Assembly: GCF_014696065.1 (NCBI RefSeq)
Contig: NZ_JACJPL010000013.1
Location: 1-64,000, forward strand
Length of the DNA: 64,000 nt
Source: Leptolyngbya sp. FACHB-261
Lineage (GTDB): Bacteria > Cyanobacteriota > Cyanobacteriia > FACHB-261
Direction of reading: 5' to 3'
Within the stretch, counting starts at the first letter, position 1, and each line of letters starts with the position of its first letter. Below, piece after piece: positions 23,729 to 33,577 of the stretch. A model generated the notes under the pieces. That model saw only the letters and a list, made by a program, of their open reading frames with translations. It was not told the origin of the DNA and made no database searches. A program made the position numbers and the translations under genes.

Positions 23729-25099
23729 TTAGTCCAGGATATTGAAACGATTAGGAATCTCAATGCCAGCTCTTTGGCTAATCGCTTTTGCTCGCTGGAC
23801 AGCTTCTTTCAAAACTTCTGCTTCGTTCACGGTCAAAATTTTGTGATCGCGCATGAGCCAACGACCATTGCACATTACACTTTCAACGTTGTGCTCACGC
23901 ATGGCATAGACCAGATTAGCAATTGGGTCGTGCATCGGTAGCATGGTGGCAGTATTGGGGTTCACGACAACCAAATCTGCTTTTTTCCCCACTTCCAAAC
24001 TACCAATTTCGTCTTCCCACAGCAAAGCCTTAGCGCCATCACAGGTCACCATCGCTAGGATTTGTTCGGCAGGCATGACCATTGGATCTAGTAGCCGTCC
24101 TTTGTGAATGAGCGAGGCTAGCCACATGTCGTCGATTAGGGTCATGCGGTTGCTAGTGGGTGCGCCATCAGTCCCCAAAGCAACACAGATTCCGGCATCA
24201 ATCATTTCGGGAATTTTGGCGAATCCTAAGACTCGGGTCGCTGCTGCTGGATTGTGCGAAACTTTCACATTACGCTTCGCGAATAGTTGAATTTCATCTT
24301 CAGTGAGCCAGACAGAATGAACAGCTAGGAAATTTTTGTCCAATACACCCAATTTATCCAGATGCGTTACCGTTGCCGCTCCCCGCGTGGCTTGGGCAAA
24401 CTCATTTTCTTCTCGCAATTCTGCAACGTGCATATGAATGCCAGCTCCGTAGGAATCTGCTAGCTTTTTGGTGCGCACGATCAACTCATCGGAGTTGTTA
24501 AAGATGGTTCGCAGACCAAACCAAACCCGAATTCGGCCATTTGCTTTACCATGCCAGCGGTCGTAGTTGGCGATCTGTACGTCCAAGACGGCGTTGGTAT
24601 CTTCTTGCCATTGGCTAGGTAGCCCCTCACCCATGTCCATGGTTGAACGAGTGAGGATGCCGCGTAATCCCAGTTCGGCCACACCCCGTCCCATGCTGTT
24701 TACAAACTGTCCTCCGGCCTCAGCAAAGCAAGTGACACCACTCCGAATTTGCTCGATTCCACACAGAAGAGTGCTGACGTAGCTGTCTTCCTCGCTCAAG
24801 TTACTCTCGTAGGGCCAAACCCGCTTGTGCAGCCAGGTTAACAGGTCCACATCATCGGCAAGGCCCCGCCCGAGTTGTTGAGACGTATGGACGTGAGTGT
24901 TGATTAAACCGGGCAGGATCCAGTGGCCCCTTAAGTCGATGGGTTCAGTTTCTCCATCAATTTCGTTGACCAGTTCACGGCTAGGGCCGATTTTGACAAT
25001 CCGATCATCCGCAATCAGCACTGCACCATCGTTGTATTGATGGCGCTGGGCGTTCATTGTGACGACACCTGCATTCAGCAGTAAAAGGCGTTTACTCAT
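23729..25099 (-). CDS. Amidohydrolase-family deaminase/hydrolase (AtzA/TrzN/SAH-deaminase type)
   Basis: 456 residues. The metal-site motifs of subtype III amidohydrolases are in place: NTHVHTSQQLGRG near residue 68, HMHVAE near residue 222, AVHSVWL and GTDGAPTSNR. The N- and C-terminal beta parts of the composite barrel are present (WILPGLINTHVH; KKADLVVVNP). Members hydrolyse or deaminate amino groups on purines, pyrimidines, triazines or related rings; the substrate is not deducible. A strong ribosome site (AGGAAGG) precedes the ATG. It is divergent from the transporter operon and probably handles a compound brought in by it. Confidence 0.88.
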   Translation of the reverse strand: MSKRLLLLNAGVVTMNAQRHQYNDGAVLIADDRIVKIGPSRELVNEIDGETEPIDLRGHWILPGLINTHVHTSQQLGRGLADDVDLLTWLHKRVWPYESNLSEEDSYVSTLLCGIEQIRSGVTCFAEAGGQFVNSMGRGVAELGLRGILTRSTMDMGEGLPSQWQEDTNAVLDVQIANYDRWHGKANGRIRVWFGLRTIFNNSDELIVRTKKLADSYGAGIHMHVAELREENEFAQATRGAATVTHLDKLGVLDKNFLAVHSVWLTEDEIQLFAKRNVKVSHNPAAATRVLGFAKIPEMIDAGICVALGTDGAPTSNRMTLIDDMWLASLIHKGRLLDPMVMPAEQILAMVTCDGAKALLWEDEIGSLEVGKKADLVVVNPNTATMLPMHDPIANLVYAMREHNVESVMCNGRWLMRDHKILTVNEAEVLKEAVQRAKAISQRAGIEIPNRFNILD

Positions 25100-25380
25100 C
25101 GGGTTGCCTTCCTAAATTTGGTTTTTACCGCAGTTGCCTTTGGTCGGAAGTCATTTGCTCGGCAACCTGAGCCAGTTATAAGCCCTAAATACCAGGGTGG
25201 GAATCTCTTTACCCTAACGACTTAATGACTGCAGGGAGGCTGGCATGACTCACTTGCAGCCATTAAGCCTTAAGTTTTGTAAACCCCTAAAACCCTATCG
25301 GGAAGCCGTGATATCGTCATGATGCGATTTGCAACGCTACGGCTACTGAGCCTTCGAGTAGTTCCTGAACTCTACTGATC
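25100..25380. other. Divergent promoter region of amidohydrolase and tau-like operon
   Basis: 281 bases without a gene. They hold a 13-position inverted repeat with one mismatch (25221-25233 with 25255-25267, arms CTTAATG/CATTAAG plus CTGCA/TGCAG), a possible operator for joint control. No known riboswitch is recognised. Confidence 0.45.
25221..25267. promoter_or_regulatory. Inverted repeat in the divergent region
   Basis: CTTAATGACTGCA and TGCAGCCATTAAG pair with one mismatch over 13 positions, leaving a 21-base spacer. It lies between two divergent genes and could bind a regulator of both. Confidence 0.45.
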
Positions 25381-26232
25381 ATGGTTCTGAAGACACAACA
25401 GCAGGGCTCTAGTCAAAGAGAGAGCAACCTTTACTCTCTTCCCAATGTTTGGCTTAAACGGCTTTTCAACTCAGAGCGGCTCATTTCCTTAACGTCCGTT
25501 TTGATTGGATTGGCTATTTGGCTAGTTGTCACGTCTCTAAACTGGGTTGATCCCTTATTTTTGCCATCGCCCATTGCTGTTTGGGCTGCTTTTTTGGAGA
25601 TTTTAAGGGACGGGTATAAAGGCAGTTCTCTCGCTTTTCACATCTACCAGAGTATGTATCGCTTGCTGGTAGCTCTGCTTCTAGCCATAGTGACTGCTGT
25701 ACCTTTAGGCATGCTGAGTGGGGTTTCCAGCAAGGTTCGGGCTGCACTTGATCCGTGGATTGAATTTTACCGACCGCTACCGCCCCTAGCCTATTACACC
25801 CTATTGGTTATTTGGCTCGGTATTGAGAATGCGTCTAAGATCGCCCTGCTGTTTCTTGCAGCGTTTGCGCCTCTCTTTATTGCCGTAATTTCTGGGGTTC
25901 AGCGCATCCCCCAGGACCGAATTAATGGGGCTCGCTCCTTAGGCGCTTCTAACTGGCAAATTTTTATCTACGTTGTTTTTCCCTCTTGCTTACCTGAGCT
26001 ATTTACAGGATTACGGACTGCTATTGGAGTTACCTATTCCACCCTGGTAGCTGCAGAGATGGTTGCAGCAGTTTCTGGAATCGGATGGATGGTGTTGGAT
26101 GCCAGCAAGTTCTTACGAAGTGACGTAATTTTCGTTGGCATCATCATCATGGGCATCATCGCTGTACTTATTGATGCCTGTATTCGTTGGGTGCAACATT
26201 CTCAAATCCCCTGGATTGGTCACGACTCCTAA
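25381..26232 (+). CDS. ABC transporter permease, taurine/sulfonate/nitrate type
   Basis: 283 residues, about six membrane segments, with the conserved EAA loop (GARSLGASNWQIFIYVVFPS) that contacts the ATPase. Similar to TauC and SsuC. First gene of a four-gene operon (permease, binding protein, ATPase, dioxygenase). No clear ribosome site at the ATG. The substrate is inferred to be an organosulfonate because a TauD-like dioxygenase closes the operon; nitrate- or nitrile-type relatives have the same fold. Confidence 0.88.
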   Translation: MVLKTQQQGSSQRESNLYSLPNVWLKRLFNSERLISLTSVLIGLAIWLVVTSLNWVDPLFLPSPIAVWAAFLEILRDGYKGSSLAFHIYQSMYRLLVALLLAIVTAVPLGMLSGVSSKVRAALDPWIEFYRPLPPLAYYTLLVIWLGIENASKIALLFLAAFAPLFIAVISGVQRIPQDRINGARSLGASNWQIFIYVVFPSCLPELFTGLRTAIGVTYSTLVAAEMVAAVSGIGWMVLDASKFLRSDVIFVGIIIMGIIAVLIDACIRWVQHSQIPWIGHDS

Positions 26233-26303
26233 AGTTGTTGATTAAATTTCTATCCTTATTGACTTTTGTCCGGCTCAGATCAGACTCACAGGTGTTCTAA
26301 AAG

Positions 26304-27368
26304 ATGCAGTTGAAGCGAAGAAACGTTTTGTTTGGTTTGATGGGCTTGAGCCTACCGTTTGTTGCCTCAAGTTGTGCTCAAAGTGCCTCACAGATCACTG
26401 CTAATTCATCCTCCGGTACGCCTGGATCTTCGGATACCACCGCAGCTTCTGGATCAGGGCAAGCTCCAGCTAAGATTCGGGTTGGGTATCAGGTTTATGC
26501 GGGACCAGATTTGCTAGCCAAGGGGCTCGGTCTAGCAAAGCAAACATTTGCCAATTCAGAAGTTCAGTACGTGCAGTTTGATGCTGGCCGGGATGTGAAC
26601 ACCGCATTGGCTGCAAAAGGAATTGATTTTGGCGTACTTGGTTCTGTCGCAGCCTCGGTTGGACTTTCTCGCAATATTCCTTACGATGTCTTCTATATCT
26701 ACGATTTGACGGGTACCTCAGAGGCACTAGTTGTAAAGCCAGACATCAAAACAGTGGCAGATATCCGTGGCAAAAGAATTGCTGTGCCCTTCAGTTCAAC
26801 TAGCCACTTTTCCCTATTGTCGCTATTGAAGCTAGAAGGAATTAGCCCAAATGAGGTAACCGTTCTAGATATGGTACCGCCGGATATGTTGGCGGCTTGG
26901 CAACGGGGCGATATTGATGGAGGGTATCTCTGGCAACCCGGTTTGTCAAAGATGGAGCAAGATGGGGGCCGAGTCCTAGCAACCTCCGGTGATTTGGCTA
27001 AGCGAGGTTACGCAACTTTCGATGTTGCAGTCGTGCGTCGAGAATTTGCCCAGCAGTACCCTGAGGTCGTGAGACAGTACGTGGCAATGTTGGACCAGGC
27101 AGTCAAGCTTTATCGTCAGGACCCACAAGCAGCAGCCAAAGCAATTGCTCCCGAGTTGGGACTTAGCCCCGAGGAAAGCTTGTCCCAGATCAAGCAATAC
27201 ACTTGGTTCGATGCTGCTGAACAGACAGATTCCAAATATTTAGGAACTACCGATAAACCGGGAGCAGTTGCCAAACTTCTCAAAGACTCCGCCGACTTTA
27301 TGGTGGCGCAAAAAGCAATTCCCTCAGCTCCTGATCTGGAGACTGTTCAAAAGCACATTTTCTACTAA
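26304..27368 (+). CDS. ABC transporter substrate-binding protein, TauA/SsuA-like
   Basis: 354 residues. The signal has a twin-arginine (KRRNVLFGLMG) and ends in a Cys (VASSC) that may be lipid-modified, followed by a Ser/Thr/Gly-rich linker typical of lipoproteins. The mature part has the two-lobed NMT1/TauA fold (IRVGYQVYAGPDLLAKGLG; VDIRGKR-like AVADIRGKRIAVPF; GYLWQPGLSKM). It captures the ligand for the permease encoded 71 bases before it. The ligand is inferred from the TauD-like gene, not from the pocket. Confidence 0.88.
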   Translation: MQLKRRNVLFGLMGLSLPFVASSCAQSASQITANSSSGTPGSSDTTAASGSGQAPAKIRVGYQVYAGPDLLAKGLGLAKQTFANSEVQYVQFDAGRDVNTALAAKGIDFGVLGSVAASVGLSRNIPYDVFYIYDLTGTSEALVVKPDIKTVADIRGKRIAVPFSSTSHFSLLSLLKLEGISPNEVTVLDMVPPDMLAAWQRGDIDGGYLWQPGLSKMEQDGGRVLATSGDLAKRGYATFDVAVVRREFAQQYPEVVRQYVAMLDQAVKLYRQDPQAAAKAIAPELGLSPEESLSQIKQYTWFDAAEQTDSKYLGTTDKPGAVAKLLKDSADFMVAQKAIPSAPDLETVQKHIFY

Positions 27369-27429
27369 CAAACTTGCTGACCGATGGCTTCAAAACGCAT
27401 CATTTGGCAATTCCCCCAGCAGAATAACT

Positions 27430-28275
27430 ATGAATATCCATCCCTCTAGAAACATTACTACAGCCAATAGCTCAGTTGGGGGTGATGCAGTCGCTCACCT
27501 TACGGGAATCGACCTCATTTATGGCTCGGGCAGTAGTCAGGTTGAAGTCCTTCAGAAGATCAACCTGGAACTTAAACCAGACGATTTTGTCTGTGTTCTA
27601 GGTTCATCTGGCTGTGGCAAAACTACATTGCTACGAATATTGGCAGGCTATCAACGTCCAACCAATGGGTCTGTGACCGTTGAGGGCAAAGCTCATACCA
27701 AGCCAGATCCAAAGGTAGGAGTTGTGTTTCAACGACCCAACTTATTTCCCTGGTCAACAATCGCCAAGAATGTAGAATTTGGCCCCAAAATGAGAGGCAG
27801 CACAAAACTAGAGCGAAAGCAACGAGTGTCCTATTACCTAGATATGGTGGGGCTAACTCACGCAGCTAAACTGCTGCCTCATCAATTGTCTGGGGGGATG
27901 TTGCAGCGGGCAGCAATCGCTCGCACTTTGGCAGCCGATCCGAGATTGATCTTAATGGACGAGCCTTTTGGTGCTTTGGATGCGTTGACTCGTGAGTCTA
28001 TGCAGATTCAGTTGAAAGGAATTTGGGAACGAACCCACAAAACCATCTTTTTCATTACTCACGACGTCGAGGAGGCTTTGCTTTTAGCCACTCGCATTAT
28101 CGTGATGCACGCTCATCCAGGCCGCATTGTTCAGGACATTGTCAATCCTTTTGCTCGCCAGCTAGGAACCGAGTCTGCAGCTCAGTTGCGCTCGACTAGA
28201 GAGTTTGTGGACCTGAGAGAGCATTTAGTGGCCAGCATTCATGAGCCTCAGCGAGCTAGCGTTGCAGTTGTTTAA
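27430..28275 (+). CDS. ABC transporter ATP-binding protein, TauB/SsuB-like
   Basis: 281 residues from the ATG at 27430; an earlier in-frame start would overlap the binding-protein gene by 100 bases and gives non-homologous sequence. Walker A GSSGCGKTTLLR, Q-loop VVFQRPNLFPW, signature LSGGMLQRAAIARTL, Walker B LILMDEPFGALDA and H-loop FITHDVEEA are all intact. It drives uptake together with the permease and binding protein encoded just upstream. Confidence 0.93.
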   Translation: MNIHPSRNITTANSSVGGDAVAHLTGIDLIYGSGSSQVEVLQKINLELKPDDFVCVLGSSGCGKTTLLRILAGYQRPTNGSVTVEGKAHTKPDPKVGVVFQRPNLFPWSTIAKNVEFGPKMRGSTKLERKQRVSYYLDMVGLTHAAKLLPHQLSGGMLQRAAIARTLAADPRLILMDEPFGALDALTRESMQIQLKGIWERTHKTIFFITHDVEEALLLATRIIVMHAHPGRIVQDIVNPFARQLGTESAAQLRSTREFVDLREHLVASIHEPQRASVAVV

Positions 28276-28325
28276 TAGTCATCGCTCACGTCGAAACCTT
28301 ACTCACGTCATAACTTTTCATATCT

Positions 28326-29210
28326 ATGACCGCAGCAGAATTAACCATCATCCCGACCGGAGGAGCACTAGGGGCCATTGTTACAGATTTAGATACCAGT
28401 CGCCCAGTTTCATCGGAGATTATACTGCGGCTGAAGCAGGCATTGCGTGATCATCACATTCTCATCTTTAAACATCAGACGCTATCAGAAGCACAACTGT
28501 TAGAGTTTGCGACTTACTTTGGTGATGTTTTTGTGCCACCTGAGAATGTGCCGGTTTTGGGATCGAAACCCGGGAATCCACCTTTAGTAGTCACGATTGC
28601 AAATGCTGCACCTGAGTACGGATCAGGCGGGGCACTGTTAGACAATGTAGAACTCCTGCCCCATACTGACCACCAGTGGGCTCCTCGGCCTTCTAGTGGC
28701 TCTCTGCTATACGCTTTGGAGGTGCCTGAGCGCGGTGGAGACACACAATGGGCGAACTTGATCAAGGCCTATGAGGAGCTAGATGCAGGGACTAAAGAAG
28801 AAATTGCTAACTTGCAGTTGATTACCTACAATCCCTTTTTAGAGGATGAAGAAAGCGGCAACGTCACTGCTACCTATCATTCTGAAAAATCCCCTTGCAA
28901 AACACTGAATCAAACCTTATTTTCTCATCCCCTGGTTCGCACTCATCCTGAGAGTGGCAGAAAAGTTCTCTACCTTGACCGCGCTTATGAGGTGGAAGTA
29001 GTCGGCATGGAGGCCAAGACAGGTGCTGAGTTAATTGAGCGTTTAAGAAAGCATATTAGCCAACCTCAGTTTTACTACAACCATCGCTGGTCGGTTGGCG
29101 ATATCGTCTACTGGGATAACCAGTGTACCTTGCACTATCGTCCTGCCTTCGAGCAAACTGCGAGGCGAGTCATGAAGCGAGTGAGTCTTGCCGGTAGTCG
29201 CCCTTTTTAG
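28326..29210 (+). CDS. TauD/TfdA-family Fe(II)/2-oxoglutarate dioxygenase
   Basis: 294 residues, typical length. The iron-binding triad is visible: HTD (His and Asp of LLPHTDHQWAPRP) and the distal His in NQCTLHYRPAF, with a following Arg (ARRVMKRVS) that binds 2-oxoglutarate. Such enzymes release sulfite from taurine and other sulfonates. It is the last gene of the transport operon and a strong terminator follows. Taurine itself is one possibility; other sulfonates or aryl acids cannot be excluded. Confidence 0.9.
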   Translation: MTAAELTIIPTGGALGAIVTDLDTSRPVSSEIILRLKQALRDHHILIFKHQTLSEAQLLEFATYFGDVFVPPENVPVLGSKPGNPPLVVTIANAAPEYGSGGALLDNVELLPHTDHQWAPRPSSGSLLYALEVPERGGDTQWANLIKAYEELDAGTKEEIANLQLITYNPFLEDEESGNVTATYHSEKSPCKTLNQTLFSHPLVRTHPESGRKVLYLDRAYEVEVVGMEAKTGAELIERLRKHISQPQFYYNHRWSVGDIVYWDNQCTLHYRPAFEQTARRVMKRVSLAGSRPF

Positions 29211-29235
29211 GACTAAAGCGAGCTTATAAAACTTG

Positions 29236-29268
29236 TGTTCTTAAGCAAATTGCTTAAGAACATTTTTG
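29236..29268 (+). terminator. Rho-independent terminator of the tau-like operon
   Basis: TGTTCTTAAGCA and TGCTTAAGAACA form a 12-bp perfect stem with loop AAT, directly followed by TTTTTG. It lies 26 bases after the dioxygenase stop. Confidence 0.9.
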
Positions 29269-29635
29269 CGTTTTAACTACCTGTGCTCAACTAATTGCGC
29301 TAGTTCGAGCAGGGGGCTTCAGCGCTCTATCTGAAAGCAAATTTATACACTTTCAAATTAAGCTCTGCTCAAGTCGCCCCGATCTGAGCGATGACCTGTT
29401 CATACACAATCCAATGCTTTGGGCGGAGGAAAGGGTCTGATCTCTTTCCTTTATTGTTGGGTTCCTGGCTGCTCATGTAGCTGATTGCACGAGCCAAGGA
29501 ACTGAGTTCTGAAGCTTGCCTGAAGAACTTAACCTTCCCAAGGCTAAACCATTTTATGCTGGCGATATCGCCTCTAGAGCCTACTCAAGCTACAGATGTG
29601 CCTATATACATTGACACACCAGGAGTTGCATTGGT
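29269..29635. other. Intergenic region without recognised gene
   Basis: About 370 bases upstream of the permease pseudogene. No open frame, RNA fold or mobile-element remnant is supported; the promoter of the permease must lie here. Confidence 0.4.
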
Positions 29636-31563
29636 ATGGACAAGCCGCTCACCTCAGTCAGTCGGCCTAGCAAGCAGCTCATAAGTTGGCTGCTTGAAGA
29701 AGACCGAGCTGAGAAGGAAGGACGGCAGCGCAAACATGCGTGGTGGCAGGTTATGTGCCTAACTGGGGTCGACTATTTCTCCACTCTTGGCTACCAGCCT
29801 GGTATCGCCGCATTAGCAGCAGGGGAATTCTCTCCAATTGCGACATTCATTCTAGCCCTGCTGACCTTGTTTGGTGCCCTGCCGATCTACCGGCGCATTG
29901 CAGCCAGAAGTCCTAATGGGGAAGGGTCAATCGCCATGCTTGAACGTTTGCTTCCCTGGTGGCAAGGCAAGCTCCTGGTACTCTGCCTACTTGGCTTTGT
30001 GGCAACCGACTTCGTTATCACCATCACCCTCTCGGCGGCTGATGCCACCGCTCACATCGTCGAAAATCCGCTTGTACCCGGTTTTCTTGAGCACTAAACG
30101 GTTGGTATTACCCTCGTGTTAGTGACACTGTTGGGTGCCGTTTTCCTAAGAGGTTTCCGAGAAGCAATTGGTCTTGCAGTCTTCTTAGTTACGGTTTATC
30201 TGATGCTAAATCTCGTGACGATTGGCGTTGGATTCTATCAGATCTTAAATAACCCGATAGTGGTTGCTAACTGGCAGACTGCGCTTTTCGCAAGGCATTC
30301 TAACCCCCTACTCATGCTTGGTGTAGCTGCCTTACTATTTCCAAAACTGGCACTAGGCCTGTCAGGTTTTGAGACTGGCGTAGCTGTTATGCCCCTGGTA
30401 CAAGGTAGTAGCAGTGACACTCCTGGGCAGCCTAAGGGGCGCATTTATAATACTCATAAGCTGCTCACTACCGCAGCTGTGATCATGAGCTTCTTTTTAA
30501 TTACCAGCAGCTTTGTCACGACTCTATTAATTCCAGGCCCAGAATTTCAATACGGGGGTGCAGCAAATGGACGGGCTCTCGCCTATCTAGCTCACCTATA
30601 TTTAGGCAACGCCTTTGGAAACGTTTATGACCTGAGCACCATTGCTATTTTGTGGTTTGCAGGCGCATCAGCAATGGCCGGACTCCTCAATATTGTGCCC
30701 CGCTACTTGCCGCGCTATGGTATGGCTCCAAACTGGGCACGGGCAACACGGCCTCTGGTCTTGGTGTACATCGCGATTGCCTTTGCAGTCACTATTCTCT
30801 TTAGAGCTAACGTGGAAGCTCAAGGCGGGGCTTACGCAACTGGGGTGTTGATACTCATGAGTTCAGCGGCTTTTGCTGTCACTTTATCGGCTAGACACCA
30901 CAGATAAAACGCGGAGTGGTTGCCTTTAGCCTAATTACCCTGCTGTTTCTATACACAACGATTGTCAATATCATTGAGAGGCCTGAGGGAATCCGGATTG
31001 CAGCTCTCTTTATAGGCACAATTGTCGTCACCTCTCTGATCTCACGTGTGTGGCTTTCGACCGAACTCCGAGTAGAGCGGATCGAAATTGACGAAACTGC
31101 TCGTCGCTTCATTACCGAAGAAAGTCAGGGTACAATTCGCCTGATTGCGAATCGTAGAAATGAGGGTAATGCGCAGGAGTATTGTTCGAAAGAGCAAGAG
31201 GTCTGTGAGGACAATCATATTCCACCCACCGATCCAGTTCTATTTCTGGAAGTTCAGGTTCATGACGCCTCGGAATTTGCAAACATTATTAGAGTGAAAG
31301 GGGTGGAAGTCGGTAGCTATCGTATCCTACAGGCTAAGAGTGCGGCAGTACCCAACACGATTGCTACCCTACTGCTTTATCTTCGGGATCAAACGGGTAA
31401 GCTCCCACATGCCTATTTCGGCTGGGTTGAAGGTAACCCGATCCAATACTTACTGCGCTTTATCTTATTTGGGGAGGGTGATATTGCTGTGGTCACCCGC
31501 GAAGTGCTCCGCAAGGCTGAAAAGGATCCCAAGCGACGTCCCGGGATCCATGTGGGTGGATAG
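29636..31563 (+). pseudogene. APC-superfamily amino-acid permease, broken by one stop and one frameshift
   Basis: Three segments join into one about 640-residue permease. The first begins [20 protein letters not shown] and contains [16 protein letters not shown], a typical APC start, but stops at TAA 30095-30097. The second continues in the same frame (30098-30907), with several membrane segments. Around 30890-30905 one base is missing and the third segment (KRGVVAFSLITLLFLYTTIV, from about 30907) reads on to 31563 as the soluble C-terminal domain. Two independent lesions suggest a decayed gene; sequencing error at both sites is less likely but possible. Substrate unknown. Confidence 0.8.
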
Positions 31564-31655
31564 CCAAGAAGTGCAGGATGCAAAGTAACGAGGAGTCAAT
31601 AATATTGAGCTAGTGGCACAACGAGAATGCATCAATGGCTTACTCAATGACTCAC

Positions 31656-31874
31656 TCAATGGCTTAGTATTTGGAGCTCCTCAGGACATAAAGAGACTAG
31701 AATATCTTCACCCTCAAGTTGAATGAGCCAACGCTTACTAGGCCGTCCATCCGAGCGCACCTCTCGGCAGAGTACGACACCTACTTGACCTGCTAGATAG
31801 TTTGGGCAGATTACTTGAACTTTGTCCCCCTCTTGAATGTCTTCCGGCTTGCGCAATGATGCTTCTAGCTCCAT
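31656..31874 (-). CDS. Small cyanobacterial conserved-type protein, SH3/KOW-like
   Basis: 72 residues. IQEGDKVQVICPNYLAGQVG, then KRWLIQLEGEDILVSLCPEE, reads as a small five-strand barrel of KOW or SH3 type. Proteins of this shape are common in cyanobacteria, but no function is assigned. It converges with the permease pseudogene (stops 92 bases apart). Confidence 0.7.
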   Translation of the reverse strand: MELEASLRKPEDIQEGDKVQVICPNYLAGQVGVVLCREVRSDGRPSKRWLIQLEGEDILVSLCPEELQILSH

Positions 31875-31987
31875 AAATTTGCATCCTGCCTGACCTGTTA
31901 CTGAATAGACTAGTCAATCTACCTCATGGCGGTAGGATTGTCAGTTCTTTCTAGAAAGATATGGTTTGTATCAGACATTCGGCCCAA

Positions 31988-32677
31988 TCACAATCTTCGT
32001 CCTTGAGCGTAGACGAAGTAATTCTCTGTCCCTCTTACATCTGCCTGGAAGCCTGCCTCTGTAAGCTTGTCTCGAAGATCATCAGGTTGGTAGAACACCT
32101 TGATGACTTTAAATTCTTGACCATTGTTTAACTTTCGGATTTTATAAAGGCTGCCATCATCCTTGAGAATGTGATCCTTGGCGCTAGATGTTTCTGCAAA
32201 GCGAGAGTCAACGATGAATATCTGTCCTCCTGTACGAGTCGAGCAATACACTTTTGCCAAGAACGAGTCGAGCAAGGTCGGTGGCACATGGGAAAGCCAA
32301 AAGGCAAAAAAGACTAGATCGTATTGCTTCTCTGGCTCCCACGAGAATAAATCTAGCTGTTGATAGGCCACCTTAGGTGAATCTAGCTTCCGTTGATTAA
32401 TCGCAATCATTTCATAAGAAGCATCAATGGCCGTGATTTGCTCACCCAAGCTCAGCAATTCCTGAGTCCAAATGCCGGTCCCGCAGGCCAATTCCAAGAT
32501 CTGCTCAACCTTATTTATCTGACGTAGCGCCCTCTTTACAATTGCCACTTCATTGGACCAGAGCTCATTCAACTGATGCCCGTAGTCGTAGCGCCCAAAT
32601 CGGTAGAACCAGTCGTCATATTCGCTAGCTCGGGCGCGGTAATAAGCAAGCTGTTCTCGAAGAATGTCATCTCCCAT
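31988..32677 (-). CDS. Class I SAM-dependent methyltransferase
   Basis: 229 residues from the ATG at 32677 (MGDDILREQLAYYRARASEY), chosen because GGAG lies eight bases upstream and the sequence before it is not methyltransferase-like. Motif I is ILELACGTGIWTQELL and the acidic residue of motif II is in ITAIDASYEM; QYDLVFFAFWLSHVP is motif IV. The C-terminal part is a helical lid with FYQPDDLRDKL. The substrate cannot be predicted; close relatives act on small molecules. Confidence 0.85.
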   Translation of the reverse strand: MGDDILREQLAYYRARASEYDDWFYRFGRYDYGHQLNELWSNEVAIVKRALRQINKVEQILELACGTGIWTQELLSLGEQITAIDASYEMIAINQRKLDSPKVAYQQLDLFSWEPEKQYDLVFFAFWLSHVPPTLLDSFLAKVYCSTRTGGQIFIVDSRFAETSSAKDHILKDDGSLYKIRKLNNGQEFKVIKVFYQPDDLRDKLTEAGFQADVRGTENYFVYAQGRRL

Positions 32678-33086
32678 TGTTTTTTCTCCATCACTCTCGG
32701 CTTCTACAACCTCGACCTCAACTGCTCTGAGAATGGGACAGTAGTTACATTGCATCACGAGCAACGAGTCGAGCTCTCAAGAGTCAATCTATCAAACTGA
32801 TTTGAGACTGAATAGGGTATAGCATCCTCAAGTTTTAACCTCAGCTTAACCTCTTTTTAGAGACTGTTGTCACTGCTGCTCAAAGTTTGATAGTGACCAT
32901 CACCACAAATGACTTTTACATTCATACAATTCCTTCGAGCAATCTTAAGTCAAGGCTAAAGAAAGTCTAAGCTCCGTTGTGTAAAGTACAGTCTCAGCTG
33001 CACCGACCTCTGCCTAGAGGTAGTGGGAGCGGAATTTTTAGCTTGCTATGTCTGATCAATGCTGACCAATCTAAGCCCAGAAGCCA
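32678..33086. other. Intergenic region between divergent methyltransferase and archease genes
   Basis: No gene or RNA is supported. The AT-rich centre presumably carries the two promoters. Confidence 0.35.
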
Positions 33087-33515
33087 GTGGACGTTTCTCA
33101 ATCTTCTCAACCAGCCGGCTTTACAGAAATTGATCACACTGCGGATTGGTCCTATCGGGTTTGGGCCCCTAATCCTGAAGAGTTATTCATCCAAGCGGCT
33201 CAGGCTCTTTATCAGCTAGCAGACACCCATCTGGTTTCAGAACCGCGAATTGAGCGTGAGATTCACTTGCGAGGCACGGACTACGAAAGTCTTCTAGTTG
33301 CTTGGTTGAATGAGCTGCTCTATCTGGGCGAATGTGAAGGCTTAGGGTTTGATCACTTCGAGATCTCTGCTCTGAACGCAGAAAACTTTCAGATTCAAGC
33401 CAGTGGTGCCCCAGTTCAGAACTGGTCCAAAGTGATTAAGGCAGTGACTTATAGCAATCTATCTATTGACAAAACCGAAACTGGTTTGGAAGCGACATTA
33501 GTGCTCGATGTTTGA
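33087..33515 (+). CDS. Archease, activator of the RNA ligase RtcB
   Basis: 142 residues, GTG start. FTEIDHTADWSYRVWAPNPE contains the conserved D-H-T-A-D metal site and the end reads LEATLVLDV, the conserved closing strand with the last metal-binding Asp. Archease speeds guanylylation of RtcB and lets it turn over. It is the first gene of a three-gene operon with rtcB (62 bases later) and rtcA. Confidence 0.92.
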   Translation: MDVSQSSQPAGFTEIDHTADWSYRVWAPNPEELFIQAAQALYQLADTHLVSEPRIEREIHLRGTDYESLLVAWLNELLYLGECEGLGFDHFEISALNAENFQIQASGAPVQNWSKVIKAVTYSNLSIDKTETGLEATLVLDV

Positions 33516-33577
33516 TCTCGTCATTTAAAGAAACAGCCTGGAAGCAACAGCCAGAAGAGTTTGGGGGATAAAAAGCA

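Noticed and set aside
25100-25220. Possible riboswitch upstream of the amidohydrolase
   Set aside because: Compared by eye with guanidine-I and SAM types; the conserved core sequences are absent, so no call was made.
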